Below are positions 1 through 10,122 of a DNA stretch of 64,000 nt, in pieces (the first letter of the stretch is position 1; each line of letters begins with the position of its first letter). Location of the stretch: contig NZ_JPIN01000009.1 of the NCBI RefSeq assembly GCF_000753735.1, forward strand, positions 1 to 64,000, read 5' to 3'. Position numbers and translations under genes: made by a program. The notes beneath the pieces were generated by a model. It worked only from the letters and a program-made list of their open reading frames with translations. It made no database searches and had not been told where the DNA came from. This DNA is from Pseudidiomarina atlantica. Lineage in GTDB: Bacteria > Pseudomonadota > Gammaproteobacteria > Enterobacterales > Alteromonadaceae.

Positions 1-103
1 TTCCTATCAACGTATATTATTGTTAATAGGTTGATAACAAGATGTGGCGCGAGCGTCAATTTATTTTACAAGCTTTACATTTATAATCGTTATGAAGCAC
101 ATA

Positions 104-136
104 AAAAAGCTGAGACGTTACCGCCTCAGCTTTTTT
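104..136. terminator. Rho-independent terminator, likely bidirectional
   Basis: AAAAAAGCTGAG and CTCAGCTTTTTT form a 12-bp stem around an 8-nt loop. The stem ends in T-runs on both strands. It lies 22 bp past the stop of the minus-strand M28 peptidase gene and probably ends that transcript. It could also stop a plus-strand transcript entering from before the window. The first 100 bases of the window hold no gene that I can see. Confidence 0.85.
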
Positions 137-157
137 CATGGTCGCAAAGCACGTGTG

Positions 158-1792
158 TTAGTCGAGGTTTGCGAAGAATGAATCCGGCAACCAGCGTGGA
201 CGCTCAGCATCGTTGGCGATAGTTTGGCCGATTTCGTAGTTGATGTTGGTAAAGACAACGCCGGCTTCGTAATTGATTGGTAAGCTGGGTTGATCGCTTG
301 GGCGATGGTAGTGCTCAGCAAAGAACTGGCCCCAAATTTCACCACCATTCTCATCTTCACCTTTGGCGGTGAAGCCGGTCATCAGGAATACCGCCGGTAC
401 GCCTTTTTTCACGAATGGATAATGGTCTGAACGGGTGAAAATAGCTTGTTCTGGCATTGGATCTTCACTCAGCTCGATGCCGTACTGGCCAGCGGCTTCA
501 GCAACCGATTCACCCAGCGTCGAATGCGTTGAGCCAAAGGCTATCACATCGGCAAAATCATACAGCAACACCGGCATATCAAGGTTCACGTTCGCAACAA
601 TTTGCTGCAACGGCACGGTGGGGTAGTGTGCGAAATAATCAGCACCCAACAAACCACGTTCTTCGGCTGTCACTGACAAGAATAAAATCGAGCGTTTTGG
701 CTGCGTATCGGCTTCGACAAACATCCGTGCGGTTTCAAGTAACACGCTGACACCACTGGCATTATCCATCGCGCCATTATTAATGTGGTCGTCTTGGCTT
801 AAATCTTGGGTCATGCCGATGTGATCGGAGTGGGCGGTATACAGCACATACTCGTCGCGCAGTTCTGGGTCACTGCCAGGCAAAATCGCTGCTACGTTAG
901 GGCTGGTAATTTCTTCGTGTTCAGAAGCCCGCTTTAAAGTCACCGATACGCCTAATTCGAATGGCTTCGGCTGCTCGCCTTTTTCCAACTGGGCAAAAAC
1001 TTCATCCATGCTAATCGCAGCGTTCACAAACAACGGCTCTGCTGCGGCAAAATCGACATAAGCACTACCCGTTAAGTTCTTATACGCCAAATTCGGTTCA
1101 CCATCGGCATTCACCCAGGTAACGCTCGGTGCACGTTGATACATAGCACTGACTTTGAACGGCCGTACTTCTTCACGCATTGGCGTGTGCAAGTTAATAA
1201 TGCCTACTGCGCCGCGCTCTGCTGCAAATTTTGTTTTGCTGCTGTTGAGGTGCGCGCCCTCTTCGCTCGGCAAATCAGCCGGACGACCGCTGACCATCAT
1301 GACAATTTTGCCATCGACGTCGACATTCGCGTAATCATTCAAACCGAACTCTTCTGAAACCAAGCCGTAGCCGACAAATACCACAGGTGCGGTGACTTCG
1401 GTTTGTTCAGCGTAGGCACTTGGCCCAGTTAAGAATTCTTTACCGTATTCAAGTTCAACTTGGTTGTCGCCGGTATCCACCACCATGGTCGCGCTACCTT
1501 CGACCAAGCTGCTGCGACGAAAGCGAATACGCTGATAGTAGGTGTCATCGTCGCCCGCAGGCTCAAGTCCCAGCTTCTTAAATTCAGAGGCAATGTATTG
1601 CGCGGCAATTTCATGTCCACGACTGCCCGTATCGCGCCCTTCAAGTGCATCGCTGGCGAGAAATTCGAGGTGAGCGCGCAAGGTTTGCGCATCGGCCGAG
1701 ACCACTTGTGGTGCTGCTGATGTTGCCTCGCCACCACAGGCTGCGAGACCTGCTGCCAATACGGTAGCGCCAACAAGGCTTAGAATTCGCAT
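158..1792 (-). CDS. Secreted M28-family zinc aminopeptidase, lipoprotein
   Basis: The predicted product is 544 aa. The N-terminus has a lipoprotein signal with lipobox LAAC, so the mature enzyme is probably anchored to an envelope membrane. A protease-associated (PA)-like region covers about residues 110-270, and an M28 catalytic domain follows. Likely zinc ligands are the His of TAHSDH (about residue 325), the Asp of MDNASG (about 345) and the EE pair of TAEERG (about 380). Family members remove N-terminal amino acids from peptides. A longer reading starts 4 codons upstream (1804). I prefer the ATG at 1792, because GGGAAG lies just upstream of it and the outer ATG has no ribosome binding site. 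The gene stands alone and ends at the terminator at 104-136. The exact substrate is unknown. Confidence 0.9.
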   Translation of the reverse strand: MRILSLVGATVLAAGLAACGGEATSAAPQVVSADAQTLRAHLEFLASDALEGRDTGSRGHEIAAQYIASEFKKLGLEPAGDDDTYYQRIRFRRSSLVEGSATMVVDTGDNQVELEYGKEFLTGPSAYAEQTEVTAPVVFVGYGLVSEEFGLNDYANVDVDGKIVMMVSGRPADLPSEEGAHLNSSKTKFAAERGAVGIINLHTPMREEVRPFKVSAMYQRAPSVTWVNADGEPNLAYKNLTGSAYVDFAAAEPLFVNAAISMDEVFAQLEKGEQPKPFELGVSVTLKRASEHEEITSPNVAAILPGSDPELRDEYVLYTAHSDHIGMTQDLSQDDHINNGAMDNASGVSVLLETARMFVEADTQPKRSILFLSVTAEERGLLGADYFAHYPTVPLQQIVANVNLDMPVLLYDFADVIAFGSTHSTLGESVAEAAGQYGIELSEDPMPEQAIFTRSDHYPFVKKGVPAVFLMTGFTAKGEDENGGEIWGQFFAEHYHRPSDQPSLPINYEAGVVFTNINYEIGQTIANDAERPRWLPDSFFANLD

Positions 1793-1904
1793 AGTTCTTC
1801 CCATCGTTGTTTTTGTAAAAACAGCATTCTAACCAGATGCGCCAAGAGAAACGAGTTTTTGTTGCAGGGCTTTGTAATGGATTGTTTCAAATCTTAAAAA
1901 AGAC

Positions 1905-1932
1905 TTGAATTGTTATAGTATAACATTACAAT
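1905..1932 (+). promoter_or_regulatory. Sigma-70-like promoter with Zur operator filling the spacer
   Basis: TTGAAT (1905-1910) and TACAAT (1927-1932) make a good -35/-10 pair with a 16-bp spacer. The spacer is almost entirely the perfect palindrome TGTTATA-G-TATAACA (1911-1925). That palindrome matches the core of the gammaproteobacterial Zur box (TGTTATAnTATAACA). Binding there would block RNA polymerase directly. The gene downstream is a His-rich TonB-dependent receptor, which is what a Zur site should control. The site is seen directly; Zur binding is inferred. Confidence 0.85.
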
Positions 1933-1989
1933 CAATTACACTCAGATGAACCACAGCTTCGAAACCTACCATCATTAGAGGACCTTAAC

Positions 1990-4203
1990 ATGTTGAAGTA
2001 CAGTCCTGTTGCCCTGTTAGTTGCTCAAGTCTTGGCCTTGCCAGTTGCTGCGCAAGACACTCAAGAAACCAGCAAAGCGCAGCATGAGCATGACAACACC
2101 GAGGTAATCGTCATCACCGCATCGCCACTGGCCCGCACTGAGCTTAATTCAGCGCAACCGATTTCAGTGATTAGCGGCGACGAACTCCGCGAAAAGCAAG
2201 CACACACCCTAGGTGAGACCTTAGCGCAAGAGCCCGGCATTAATGCGACGCACTTTGCTCGTGTGGCCTCAAGTCCAGTGATTCGTGGCCTCGATGGCCC
2301 ACGCGTGAAAATCACTCAAAATGGCCTCGATACTGGTGACGTATCGCGCGGCAGTCCAGACCATGCGGTCACCACCGAAACTTCTGTCGCTGAACAAATC
2401 GAGATTTTACGCGGTCCAGCCACCCTACTTTATGGTAGCGGTGCCATTGGCGGTGTCGTCAACGTGGTCGACGAACGTATTGCACAGGACTTTGTCGGCG
2501 GTACGCGAGGCTTTTTTGGCGGCAATCTAGCGACCGTTGATGATTTGCGTGATGCAACTTTTGGTATCACCAGCGATGTCGGCAATACGGTCTGGCATTT
2601 TGACGGTTTTACCCGCAGTAGTGACGACTACAGCACCCCGACCTTCCTCAATGAAGAAGGCGAAGCCGTCGACAGCGTCGAGAACTCTTTTGTTGACGCT
2701 ATGGGCGGTACTGTTGGTGTTAGCTATATTCTCGATAACGGCTTTATTGGGGCTTCTTACGCGCGTCTCGAGCAAGAATATGGCATTCCTGGTCACGCGC
2801 ATCATGAAGAAGAACATGAAGATGAGCACGGGCACGAAGAAGAACACGCCGATGAACATGACGACCACGAGGGTGAAGTACTGCCCTACGCTGACCTTGT
2901 GCAAGATCGCGTGCAGTTACATGCGGGCTTTGATCAGCCCTTCTCGGGCATCGAAAAACTCGATATTCGCTATGCGTTTACCGATTATCAACACCAAGAA
3001 ATTGAAGGTGACGTCGCCGGTACAACCTTCACTAATGAACAGCATGAACTGCGCGTCACAGCGAATCATCACCTGACTGGCAACTGGTACGGCGCCATTG
3101 GTTACCACGGTTTTGACCAACAGCAGGCGGCCTTTGGCGAGGAAGCCTATACGCCAGCCAGCGATACCACGCGTCACGGTTTCTTTTGGCTCGCCGAAAC
3201 GCGGGATGATGCCCTCAACTGGCAGACCGGTATTCGCTACGAGCTGGTCGATATCAGCGCACCCGGTCTTGAAGTCGGCGCGAGTGATTATGAATTCAAG
3301 CCGTTTTCAGCCTCATTTGGGGTGAGCTATCAGTGGCATCCGCTGGTGCGTTTTAATGCCAACCTGAGCCATGCCGAGCGCGCTCCTTCAGCCAATGAAT
3401 TGTTTGCTAACGGTCAGCATTTGGCGACGCGTACCTACGAGCTGGGCTTAAACTATGAGTTACACGAAGAGGGCGACCACGCTTACGTCATTGAAGCAGC
3501 TGACCGTGCTCCAGCACTCGAAAAGTCAAACACGCTCGACCTTGGTACACACATCGAGTATGGCGACAATCACCTTGATATCACTCTGTTCGTGAGCCAA
3601 ATCGATAACTTTATTTTCGAAAATGTGACCTCGGTCAATAGCGTCGATTTAATCCAAGACCATGGTCATGAAGATGAACATGAGGGAGAGCACGAAGGCG
3701 AGCACGAAGAGCATGCCGAGGAAGACGCACACGACCATAGCGAAGGCTTACCAGTCGTGCATTACCAACAAGTTGATGCGCTGTTGTTTGGTTACGAAAT
3801 CAGTGGTTTGTGGCAGCTTACCGATGAGTGGAAACTGACCGCATTTAGCGACTACACCCGCGCCTACACGGAAGATTCACGCAGTAACTTGCCGCGTATT
3901 CCACAGCAACGCTTGGGTAGTGAAATTACCTATAACCAAGGCACTTGGGAAGCACGGGTGGGTTATATTTGGCACGCCGAGCAAAATCGGGTGGCCATTA
4001 ACGAGACACCAACACCAAGTTTTGGTTTGCTTAACGCACAGTTTAACTACTTCCCGCAAACGTTTGCGGCGAACAACTTAAGCATTTACGTAAAAGCAGA
4101 CAACTTGACTGACAAACTGGGCTATGTGCACACCTCTTTCTTGAAAGAACAAGCACCGCTAGCGGGTCGTAACTTTAGTATCGGTATTCGCGGCGAATTC
4201 TAG
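1990..4203 (+). CDS. znuD: TonB-dependent outer-membrane receptor, ZnuD-like (zinc uptake)
   Basis: The product has 737 aa with a signal peptide ending near VAAQ. A TonB-dependent plug domain follows at about residues 40-160 (VIRGLDGPR, EILRGPATLLYGSGAIGG), and then a beta-barrel ends in a terminal aromatic residue (FSIGIRGEF). Two long insertions are extremely rich in His, Glu and Asp, at about residues 270-297 and 557-586. They probably lie in external loops that capture metal. Such His-rich loops are typical of ZnuD zinc receptors. The Zur operator 65 bp upstream supports zinc as the substrate. Nickel or other divalent metals cannot be excluded from sequence alone. The gene is monocistronic by spacing, with the S9 peptidase 95 bp downstream. 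Confidence 0.88.
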   Translation: MLKYSPVALLVAQVLALPVAAQDTQETSKAQHEHDNTEVIVITASPLARTELNSAQPISVISGDELREKQAHTLGETLAQEPGINATHFARVASSPVIRGLDGPRVKITQNGLDTGDVSRGSPDHAVTTETSVAEQIEILRGPATLLYGSGAIGGVVNVVDERIAQDFVGGTRGFFGGNLATVDDLRDATFGITSDVGNTVWHFDGFTRSSDDYSTPTFLNEEGEAVDSVENSFVDAMGGTVGVSYILDNGFIGASYARLEQEYGIPGHAHHEEEHEDEHGHEEEHADEHDDHEGEVLPYADLVQDRVQLHAGFDQPFSGIEKLDIRYAFTDYQHQEIEGDVAGTTFTNEQHELRVTANHHLTGNWYGAIGYHGFDQQQAAFGEEAYTPASDTTRHGFFWLAETRDDALNWQTGIRYELVDISAPGLEVGASDYEFKPFSASFGVSYQWHPLVRFNANLSHAERAPSANELFANGQHLATRTYELGLNYELHEEGDHAYVIEAADRAPALEKSNTLDLGTHIEYGDNHLDITLFVSQIDNFIFENVTSVNSVDLIQDHGHEDEHEGEHEGEHEEHAEEDAHDHSEGLPVVHYQQVDALLFGYEISGLWQLTDEWKLTAFSDYTRAYTEDSRSNLPRIPQQRLGSEITYNQGTWEARVGYIWHAEQNRVAINETPTPSFGLLNAQFNYFPQTFAANNLSIYVKADNLTDKLGYVHTSFLKEQAPLAGRNFSIGIRGEF

Positions 4204-4298
4204 CGCATTGTCGCCGCGACTTATCGCACTCAGCGCAAGCATTGGCTCTGCTTTGGTAGACTTAGACAAGATTTCATCTCGTCGACAAGGAAACAGGC

Positions 4299-6548
4299 AT
4301 GCGAATGTTCGCGCTGAGTTTTATTTTGGGTTTGATGATCACTGCACCTTGTGCCGCACAAGCGGTTACCAGTGCGGAAAACTTTGCCCAACAAGAACTC
4401 ACCATTGAGCGCATTTTTTCTGCACCTGCGCTCACGCCTCCAGCACCTCAACAACTGCAATTTGCTCCCGATGGCAACCTACTGAGCTACGTCAAAGGCT
4501 CCAGCGAGACGCCCAACATCAATGACCTGTGGGTGTACGACATTCGCCAGCAACAGCATCGCCAGTTGCTAGCCGCCGCGCAACTTGTGGCAGACCCAAC
4601 GGCCATGTCAGCCACCGAACAAGCACGCCGTGAACGGCTGCGTATTCGCGCTGGTGGCATCGTTGAATACCATTGGTCACCAGATGGCCAGCAGTTGTTG
4701 ATCCCCCTCGCTGGACAACTTTTTCTGGTCAACGTCAGTGATGGGGCAGTAAAAGAATTAACCCCTGCTGACAGCGCAGTGACCGATGCACGCTTTTCGC
4801 CACGCGGAAACTACGTCAGCTATCTGGATGCGCAGGGTGCCTTACAGTTAATCCATCTTGCTGATGACAAACGCGTGCAAGTCACCCCAGCAAGCACTGC
4901 CACCACCAGCTATGCCGTTGCCGAATTCGTCGCGCAAGAAGAGATGAAACGCATGACGGGTTATTGGTGGAGCCCAGATGAATCAAGTATCGCCCTCACC
5001 CGAGTCGATACTAGCCCGGTCGAAGTCAGCGCACGCACCGACGTTTACGCTGATCGCACCGAATTGGTCGAGCAACGCTATCCGTTTACCGGCACGGCAA
5101 ATGCTAAAGTGGATTTAGGCATTTATGAGCTCGACTCGACCCTGACGCGCTGGTTAGGACTCGAAAATCGACATCAAGCCGGCTACCTCGCGCGGGTGAA
5201 CTGGCTACCGAACAGTTCGCAGCTCAGTTATCAGTGGCAAACTCGTGACCAGCAACAGTTGACGCTGTATTTACAGCCACGTAACCAAGCCGATGCGACG
5301 GCTGTGTTGAGCGAAACTGCCACTACGTGGATCAATCTGCATGACGACTTGGTATTTTTGAATGACTCGCGGCACTTTATCTGGGCCTCAGAGCGCAGTG
5401 GGTTCAAACATTTATACCTCTACCGTATTGACGGCAGCCTGATCCGCCAACTGAGCAGTGGTGATTGGCAAGTCGATGCAGTGAGCGCGGTCGATGACAC
5501 CACCGGCTTCGTGTATTTTACTGGGCGCAAGGAAACCCCGCTCGAACGACATTTGTATCGCGTCAGTTTGAACACCACCACGCCAAGTCAACCAACCCGC
5601 TTAAGCCAACGCGCAGGTATGCACGAGATTACCTTCGCCAGTAATTATCGTAGTTACCTCGATAGCTTTTCCAGCAGTACCCAACCGCCGCAGGTGAGTC
5701 TGCACGGCCCGACCGGCGAACGCATTACCTGGCTGCATGAAAATGTGATTGATGCTAGTCATCCACTGGCGAACTATCTCCGCGACTGGGTCTACCCAGA
5801 ATTTGGCCAACTGGCTGCTGCCGATGAGCAAACCTTGTACTACCAACTGTACAAACCCGCCAATATGGTCGATAACCAGCCTTATCCGGCCGTGGTGATG
5901 GTCTATGGCGGCCCACGTGCGCAGCGCGTCACCAATAGTTGGGGTGACTATTTTAGTCAGTATTTGGCGCAGCAAGGCTATGTGGTTTTCAAACTCGATA
6001 ATCGTGGTAGTGGTCATCGCGGCAAAGCTTTTGAGAACGTGATCTATCGCCAGCTTGCGCAAGCCGAAGTGGCTGACCAAGTGTTGGGCGCTGAATTCTT
6101 GCAGTCGCTGCCGTATATCGATGACAAGCGGATTGGCGTATTTGGACATAGCTACGGTGGTTACATGGCGTTGCATTTAATTTTACGCGCGCCCGAACAG
6201 TTTGCCGCCGCGGTAGCCGGTGCACCGGTCACCGATTGGCGTCTCTACGACACCCATTACACCGAACGCTATATGGGTACGCCGCAAGATAATCCTGACG
6301 GTTACCGTGCGGCTGATGTGTTGACCTATGCCGAACAACTGCAACAGCCGCTGTTGATCTACCACGGCATGGCCGATGACAACGTGCTCTATACCCATAC
6401 CGCCAAGTTATCCTATGCCCTGCAGCAGGCGATGAAACCGTTTGAGTTAATGGCTTACCCTGGCAAGCAACATGGTTTACGCGGACGTGAAACCTCTATT
6501 CATCGCTACCAGCTGATTGCAGACTTTTTTGCGCGGCACTTGCAATAA
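4299..6548 (+). CDS. S9 family dipeptidyl peptidase IV-like serine peptidase
   Basis: The product has 749 aa with a Sec signal peptide (cleaved near AQA), so it acts in the periplasm or outside the cell. Residues 60 to about 500 form a DPP-IV-type beta-propeller (for example EYHWSPDGQQ, and the EE pair in VAQEEMKRMTGYWWSPD). The EE motif is the one that binds the substrate N-terminus in DPP-IV. The C-terminal alpha/beta hydrolase carries Ser618 in GHSYGGYM, Asp693 in GMADDNV and His725 in KQHGLRG. Their spacing is nearly that of human DPP-IV. It probably releases Xaa-Pro dipeptides from peptides. AAGGA lies just upstream of the chosen ATG. Together with the M28, M17 and GGT genes it fits a protein-degrading lifestyle. 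Confidence 0.92.
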   Translation: MRMFALSFILGLMITAPCAAQAVTSAENFAQQELTIERIFSAPALTPPAPQQLQFAPDGNLLSYVKGSSETPNINDLWVYDIRQQQHRQLLAAAQLVADPTAMSATEQARRERLRIRAGGIVEYHWSPDGQQLLIPLAGQLFLVNVSDGAVKELTPADSAVTDARFSPRGNYVSYLDAQGALQLIHLADDKRVQVTPASTATTSYAVAEFVAQEEMKRMTGYWWSPDESSIALTRVDTSPVEVSARTDVYADRTELVEQRYPFTGTANAKVDLGIYELDSTLTRWLGLENRHQAGYLARVNWLPNSSQLSYQWQTRDQQQLTLYLQPRNQADATAVLSETATTWINLHDDLVFLNDSRHFIWASERSGFKHLYLYRIDGSLIRQLSSGDWQVDAVSAVDDTTGFVYFTGRKETPLERHLYRVSLNTTTPSQPTRLSQRAGMHEITFASNYRSYLDSFSSSTQPPQVSLHGPTGERITWLHENVIDASHPLANYLRDWVYPEFGQLAAADEQTLYYQLYKPANMVDNQPYPAVVMVYGGPRAQRVTNSWGDYFSQYLAQQGYVVFKLDNRGSGHRGKAFENVIYRQLAQAEVADQVLGAEFLQSLPYIDDKRIGVFGHSYGGYMALHLILRAPEQFAAAVAGAPVTDWRLYDTHYTERYMGTPQDNPDGYRAADVLTYAEQLQQPLLIYHGMADDNVLYTHTAKLSYALQQAMKPFELMAYPGKQHGLRGRETSIHRYQLIADFFARHLQ

Positions 6549-6590
6549 GATATACTGAGCGCATCAACCTAACGCCAAGGAGATTTTCAG

Positions 6591-6992
6591 GTGATGCGCT
6601 TTCTTTCCCGTCGTTTGGTCATGCCAAACGATCTCAATTTTGCTGGCTCATTGTTCGGTGGGCGGATCCTCGAATGGATCGATGAAGAATCTTATATTTT
6701 TGCCGCCTGTCAGCTGGATGCCAAAAGCCTAGTGACCAAACACATCGGCGCTATTAGCTTCGAAACCTCAGCGTATCAAGGCGATGTCGTTGAGTTTGGC
6801 CTCGGTGTACAAAAAGTTGGCCGCACGTCTATTACGGTGACCTGTGTGGTGCGCAACAAGCAAACCAAACAAAATATTTGTGTCGCTGACGATATTGTTT
6901 TTGTGCACATTGACCCGGCGACTCGCACCCCACAACCGCATCATAAGACCAAAGCGGAATTGGACATGCTGAAAATAGAAACGCCGGAATAA
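6591..6992 (+). CDS. Acyl-CoA thioesterase, YciA-type hotdog fold
   Basis: The product has 133 aa. It has a single hotdog domain with the N-terminal signature MPNDLNFAGSLFGGRILEWID, which is characteristic of the YciA/BACH thioesterases (GG near residue 24, Asp at the helix). These enzymes hydrolyse acyl-CoAs in the cytoplasm. Two starts are possible, GTG at 6591 and ATG at 6594. AAGGAG (6577-6582) sits 8 or 11 nt away, so the GTG is slightly favoured. The stop codon lies inside the stem of the terminator at 6982-7005, so the gene ends tightly against its own terminator. Confidence 0.88.
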   Translation: MMRFLSRRLVMPNDLNFAGSLFGGRILEWIDEESYIFAACQLDAKSLVTKHIGAISFETSAYQGDVVEFGLGVQKVGRTSITVTCVVRNKQTKQNICVADDIVFVHIDPATRTPQPHHKTKAELDMLKIETPE

Positions 6993-7005
6993 TTCCGGCG
7001 TTTTT
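6982..7005 (+). terminator. Rho-independent terminator of the thioesterase gene
   Basis: CGCCGGAAT and ATTCCGGCG (6982-7000) make a 9-bp stem with almost no loop, followed by TTTTT. The last codons and the TAA stop of the thioesterase gene are inside the stem. The minus-strand aminopeptidase gene converges from the other side (stop at 7031). Confidence 0.85.
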
Positions 7006-7030
7006 GACTCTGTTTCCGTTTATTTCGGGC

Positions 7031-8560
7031 TTATTTATGTAAATAAGCACCGGCAAAACAGGTAACCGGCGTAGCGGTCGGCTTACCATGCTGCCAATCG
7101 CCGTTTTCAACACCACTGCCAGCAATATCGACATGCACATAGGGCAATGGGTGGTCACTGTCATTTCCATGCTTATCCAAGCCAGACGCTATCGCCAAAA
7201 AGGCCATTGGGAACTGATGCCCGCGACGGGTTGTAGCGGACGGCCCGTTGTTGCTCGATAACACGTCGTCTGATTTGGTGCGCGGTGCGACGAAACTAAA
7301 GTCTTCGCGACGTGACCAGCTCACCTCAGTTGGATCGCCGTACACCTCACCCGCTTGCCAAAGTTTGTCATGCAAACCTTGCGCCACCGCTGCGCCATTC
7401 GGCACTAACGCCGTATACGGGCCCTTGGCTAATGCTGCGTGCCCCGTCAACGTTGCCACACTGAACAACTGCGGACGCGGATAATTCCCTGCTTGCACGC
7501 GCAAGTGCGAGAGCAAATCAGCTAACAGTAAGCGACCTTCGGCATCGGTATTGCCGATCCGCACGCGCACACCACTGTGGGCGGTGATAATTTCGTCAGC
7601 CACAAAGGCATCACTGCCAATGCTGTTACGTACGAGGCCTAGCTCGGCCACCGCACTGACTGTATCTGGACGCATTTCTGCCAGCGTCTTCATAAAGCCA
7701 GCTACACCTGCGGCGCCACCTTTATCGCGGCTCATGCCCGCCATATGGCCGCCTGTCTTCACATCGGCACCGCCGGTATCGTAAACAATGCCTTTACCGG
7801 CAAACATCAGGGTTTGTTCTGCCGCTGGTGCGTTGTACTCCAAGCGCACCACCACCGGCCAATGCCGCTCAACTTTGAGCGATGCCCGCGCTACCGACAT
7901 CAACAACGGATACTCGTGCTGTAATTGCTGAATATCATCAATCACGGTGACTTTCACCGGCGTGTGCGCGAAGGTTTGCTGCAAGTACTCGGCAAACTTC
8001 GGCGGCGCCATGCGCTCGGGCTCGGTGCCACATAAGTCGCGTGCCACGCGCTTGCCAGATTCAACTGCGGTTAACCATTCGTTATCGAGCGTACCGACCA
8101 CACCGATACTACGAATGGTTTCAAGTTCTTCTTCACCGAGCGCTTCCCGTGCTTCTAATGGCTCGTACAGTTCTTGGCAGGCGCCCCAATAAGCAACGGC
8201 TTCAGCTTGTCCGTAACGTGCATCATCGGCAGTACCAAACACCACCAATAATGGCATTTTAGCGCCAGCTTGTTGGGCGATACGGGCGCCCACCCCGGCG
8301 GCATCGGCGATACTGCGCACGTCATCGTAATCGCGCGTCAATGGCCCCGTTGGCGCCGTGATTAAACGTCCGCCAAAGACATCGGCGGTCAATAACAAAG
8401 GGTGCTTGCCGACGCGCTGATCAAGCTGTTGCGCACGTTCGACATAATCCGCAAATTCTGCAGGTAACTGTTGTGCAAAATCACCCACCAAAATCACTGC
8501 GTCGTAATCCTCATGCGCAGTGCTGTAACTTTCTACTACTTCAACTGTTGGAAATGCCAT
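7031..8560 (-). CDS. M17 family leucyl aminopeptidase
   Basis: The product has 509 aa and no signal peptide, so it is a cytoplasmic enzyme. The C-terminal half has the M17 metal and active-site motifs: KGIVYDTGGADVKTGGHM (about residues 255-275), and the family signature NTDAEGRLLLADLL (about 336-349). The N-terminal half is a weakly conserved macro-like domain. M17 enzymes bind two metals and remove N-terminal residues from di- and tripeptides, completing peptide use. GAGG lies 8 nt before the ATG. It is not a close PepA match (the N-terminus differs), so I leave the symbol empty. It follows cysS on the minus strand after a 40-bp gap and could be cotranscribed with it. Confidence 0.9.
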   Translation of the reverse strand: MAFPTVEVVESYSTAHEDYDAVILVGDFAQQLPAEFADYVERAQQLDQRVGKHPLLLTADVFGGRLITAPTGPLTRDYDDVRSIADAAGVGARIAQQAGAKMPLLVVFGTADDARYGQAEAVAYWGACQELYEPLEAREALGEEELETIRSIGVVGTLDNEWLTAVESGKRVARDLCGTEPERMAPPKFAEYLQQTFAHTPVKVTVIDDIQQLQHEYPLLMSVARASLKVERHWPVVVRLEYNAPAAEQTLMFAGKGIVYDTGGADVKTGGHMAGMSRDKGGAAGVAGFMKTLAEMRPDTVSAVAELGLVRNSIGSDAFVADEIITAHSGVRVRIGNTDAEGRLLLADLLSHLRVQAGNYPRPQLFSVATLTGHAALAKGPYTALVPNGAAVAQGLHDKLWQAGEVYGDPTEVSWSRREDFSFVAPRTKSDDVLSSNNGPSATTRRGHQFPMAFLAIASGLDKHGNDSDHPLPYVHVDIAGSGVENGDWQHGKPTATPVTCFAGAYLHK

Positions 8561-8600
8561 AGCTATCCTCGTTGGTTTAAGTGAAATTCAGGTGGAACGC

Positions 8601-9983
8601 TTACAATCGACGCCAGCGTGTTCCTTGTGGGGTATCTTCGAGTTCTATCCCCATCGCTGTTAAAGCGTCGCGCGCGGCATCTGCCGCCGCCCAGTCTTTG
8701 TTCGCGCGCGCAGTGCGGCGCGCTTCAATCAACTCTTCAATTTTCGCGGTATCCAGATCATCATTGCTAGCACCACCTTGTAAAAAAGCTTCTGGCGTTT
8801 GTTGCAACAGCCCAAGGATGCCGGCCAAATGTTTGAGTACGGCCCCTAGCGCATCGCATGTCGCAGCGCTATCGGCGCGATTGATTTCACGTGCCAAATC
8901 AAACAATACCGGAAGTGCTTCGGGCACGTTAAAGTCATCGTCCATCGCTTGGTTAAAGCGCGCAACATAAGGCGCTGCGACGCTATCATCAAAGTCGACG
9001 GCCTGGCACTCACGCAGTGCGGTGTACAAACGCTCCAGCCCTGCCCGCGCTTGTTCTAGGTTTTCGGTCGAGTAATTCAACTGCGAACGATAGTGACTCG
9101 AAAGCAGGAAGAAGCGCACTGTTTCAGCATCGTATTGCTTAAGCACTTCGCGAATGGTGAAAAAGTTGCCCAGTGACTTCGACATTTTTACTGCGTCGAC
9201 CTGCACCATGCCGCTGTGCATCCAATAGTTCACATAGTCGTGATCGTTGGCGCAGCAACTTTGCGCAACTTCGTTTTCATGGTGCGGGAAGATCAAATCT
9301 GATCCGCCGCCATGAATATCAAAATTTTCACCTAAATGGCGTTTGTTCATGGCCGAGCACTCAATGTGCCAACCTGGGCGTCCTGCGCCCCAAGGTGATG
9401 GCCAACTCGGCTCACCTGCTTTGGCTTGCTTCCACAACACAAAATCGAGCGGGTCGGTTTTGTTCTGCGCTACGTCAACCCGCGCACCGGCTAGCAATTG
9501 TTCAAGATTCTGGCGGCTCAATTGACCGTATTTATCGAAGCTACTGACGTCGAACAACACATCACCATCGTCGGCAACATAGGCATGCCCACGCGCGATC
9601 AAGGTTTCAATCATGCTGATGATATCGCCCATATGCCCAGTTACGGTTGGCTCAATGTCTGGGCGCAGCAAATTCAAGGCGTCAAAATCATCATGCATGG
9701 CCTTGGTATAACGTTCGGTAACCGCATCGATCGCCTCGCCATTTTCGTGGGCACGACGAATGATTTTATCGTCGACGTCAGTAATATTGCGCACATAGGT
9801 CACTTTAAAACCTTTCGCCCGCAAATAGCGCACCACGACATCAAACGCGACATAAGTACGCGCATGACCAATATGACAGTAATCGTAAATGGTAACGCCA
9901 CAGACATAGAGCTTCACCTCACCGGGGGTGATGGGTTGAAAGGCTTCTTTACTGCGACGCAAAGTATCATAAATGGTCAACAT
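8601..9983 (-). CDS. cysS: Cysteinyl-tRNA synthetase
   Basis: The product has 460 aa, close to the E. coli length. It is a class I synthetase with the HIGH motif as HIGH (residues 37-40) preceded by the zinc ligand Cys28 (YVCGVT). The second zinc site is WHIECSAM, and the KMSKS loop (KMSKSLGN) is at about residue 266. The C-terminal helical domain binds the anticodon. It charges tRNA-Cys in the cytoplasm. The gene diverges from ppiB, and the 139-bp gap between them holds both promoters. Confidence 0.97.
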   Translation of the reverse strand: MLTIYDTLRRSKEAFQPITPGEVKLYVCGVTIYDYCHIGHARTYVAFDVVVRYLRAKGFKVTYVRNITDVDDKIIRRAHENGEAIDAVTERYTKAMHDDFDALNLLRPDIEPTVTGHMGDIISMIETLIARGHAYVADDGDVLFDVSSFDKYGQLSRQNLEQLLAGARVDVAQNKTDPLDFVLWKQAKAGEPSWPSPWGAGRPGWHIECSAMNKRHLGENFDIHGGGSDLIFPHHENEVAQSCCANDHDYVNYWMHSGMVQVDAVKMSKSLGNFFTIREVLKQYDAETVRFFLLSSHYRSQLNYSTENLEQARAGLERLYTALRECQAVDFDDSVAAPYVARFNQAMDDDFNVPEALPVLFDLAREINRADSAATCDALGAVLKHLAGILGLLQQTPEAFLQGGASNDDLDTAKIEELIEARRTARANKDWAAADAARDALTAMGIELEDTPQGTRWRRL

Positions 9984-10122
9984 GCGAGATTAAGCTCCAG
10001 TTACGTGGGTCGTTTTACAAAATTTAGAGGCTAATGATACCGCATGGTGCCGCCTTGTCACAAACAATGCTAAACTGTGCGCAGCTAATTGAATTGTTAA
10101 CCTTTATGATGGAGTCAGACTT

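Noticed and set aside
5601..6176. 191-aa open frame antisense to the S9 peptidase
   Set aside because: It covers the catalytic domain of a clearly real gene on the other strand and shows no motif.
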